A stretch of 5,849 nucleotides of DNA from an uncultured Sphingomonas sp. (GTDB lineage: Bacteria > Pseudomonadota > Alphaproteobacteria > Sphingomonadales > Sphingomonadaceae): assembly GCA_902806295.1 (NCBI GenBank), contig CADCWB010000104.1, forward strand, positions 1 through 5,849, read 5' to 3'. A program made the position numbers and the translations under genes. Positions 5,095 to 5,849 of the stretch are shown in pieces. The notes below the pieces were generated by a model. The model had not been told where the DNA came from and did no database searches. It saw only the letters and a program-made list of their open reading frames with translations. Positions within the stretch are counted from its first letter, which is position 1. Each line of letters begins with the position of its first letter.

Positions 5095-5849
5095 GTGGCA
5101 GCTCGCATTAGCAAGTTTCTGGTAGCGGCAGCGGCGGTAACCGGCGCGACCGTGACGGCTGCGCAGTCCGCGCGGGCACCGGCTCCGGCCACCGTTCCCG
5201 CTCCCGCCAATGCTCAGGCCGCTGTCAACGCCGAGCCTGCAGCTCGCAACAGCACTGCCAGCTTGCGCCTGCCCAGCGAAGTGACGGTATTTGGTGGCGC
5301 GATCCCATCGGTGGTCAAGGCGAGCGCCATCGTGAACGGCGCCGTGATCACCCAGACGGACATCGACCAGCGACTTGCCTTGCTGGCGATTTCGCAGGGC
5401 GGCAAGATTCCCGACAACGAAGTCGAGCGGCTGCGGGTACAGGTGCTGCGCAATCTGATCGACGAGACGCTGCAGGTCCAGGCAGCCAAGGCCGCGGACA
5501 TCAAGGTGACCGATGCCGACGTCGACCGCACCGTCACCCGCGTCGCCGGCAGTCTTAAGCAGACGCCTGAACAGATGGCCAACTACCTCAAGACCAACGG
5601 CAGCTCCATCCGCAGCATGCGGCGGCAGATCGAGGGCGAGATCTCCTGGCAGCGGCTCCAGCGTGCCAAGATCGAAAGCCGAGTTAGCGTTGGCGATGAA
5701 GAGGTCAAGGCGGTGATCGATCGCATGACCGCGGCCAAGGGCACCGAGGAGTTCAAGGTCGGCGAAATCTTCCTGACTGCATCACCGGCCAATCAAGCCG
5801 AGGTGCTCGGGAACGCGCAGAAGATCGTCGCTGCGCTGCAGCAGGGTGC
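5095..5849 (+). CDS. surA: Periplasmic chaperone / peptidyl-prolyl isomerase SurA (partial, 3' end outside window)
   Basis: 251 codons are visible (E. coli SurA has 428 residues), cut by the window edge. SurA escorts unfolded outer-membrane beta-barrel proteins, LptD among them, across the periplasm to the BAM complex. GTG at 5095 gives MAARISKFLV followed by an Ala/Val-rich core, a signal peptide with likely cleavage after VTA (22). A low-complexity Ala/Pro linker follows (about 26-45). The SurA N-terminal helical chaperone domain begins near residue 77 (ASAIVNGAVITQTDIDQR) and includes LRNLIDETLQ (119-127), the helix NYLKTNGSSIRSMRRQIEGE and ISWQRL (183-188). The first parvulin domain opens at about 218 with EEFKVGEIFL and runs off the window, so isomerase residues cannot be checked. 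The gene starts 84 bases after lptD and is in the same frame with no stop between. It is probably cotranscribed with lptD. Confidence 0.93.
   Translation, partial: MAARISKFLVAAAAVTGATVTAAQSARAPAPATVPAPANAQAAVNAEPAARNSTASLRLPSEVTVFGGAIPSVVKASAIVNGAVITQTDIDQRLALLAISQGGKIPDNEVERLRVQVLRNLIDETLQVQAAKAADIKVTDADVDRTVTRVAGSLKQTPEQMANYLKTNGSSIRSMRRQIEGEISWQRLQRAKIESRVSVGDEEVKAVIDRMTAAKGTEEFKVGEIFLTASPANQAEVLGNAQKIVAALQQG

Noticed and set aside
1..5849. Mobile elements, CRISPR arrays, tRNA genes or a novel defence or biosynthetic system
   Set aside because: No repeats with regular spacers, no terminal inverted repeats with a transposase frame and no tRNA-like cloverleaf were seen. Every long open frame is a known housekeeping or envelope gene or its shadow.

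Overview
The window is a compact, GC-rich stretch of an alphaproteobacterial chromosome, most likely from a sphingomonad (Sphingomonadaceae). That placement rests on remembered resemblance of the Ndk, PepA and LptD sequences and on gene order; no search was run. All but a few percent of the bases are coding, and no stretch longer than about 150 bases lacks a gene. Everything here is housekeeping or envelope biogenesis. I see no tRNA, rRNA, mobile element, CRISPR array, phage gene or defence system, and no evidence of an undescribed system.

Layout from left to right. Positions 2-178 (+) hold the last 58 codons of a gene that begins outside the window, possibly a glycosyltransferase. It converges on a three-gene minus-strand unit transcribed in the order pepA (2651-1182), holC (1168-731), ndk (654-232). 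A hairpin at 184-210 lies between the convergent stops. A 142-bp divergent intergenic region (2652-2793) separates pepA from a plus-strand unit: lptD (2794-5010, TTG start) and surA (5095 to the window end, GTG start, truncated).

How the genes work together. PepA (M17 leucyl aminopeptidase) and HolC (chi subunit of DNA polymerase III) are neighbours in many proteobacteria, with holC following pepA closely. Here ndk (nucleoside diphosphate kinase, NTP/dNTP supply) follows holC. The plus-strand unit is outer-membrane assembly: LptD is the outer-membrane translocon that inserts LPS, and SurA is a periplasmic chaperone for outer-membrane beta-barrels, LptD included.

Points worth a second look: a two-part hairpin that includes the lptD stop codon; a strong hairpin between holC and ndk; the three-cysteine set of LptD; no lptF or lptG between pepA and lptD; non-ATG starts for both lptD and surA; and a short tandem repeat directly upstream of the pepA ribosome binding site.
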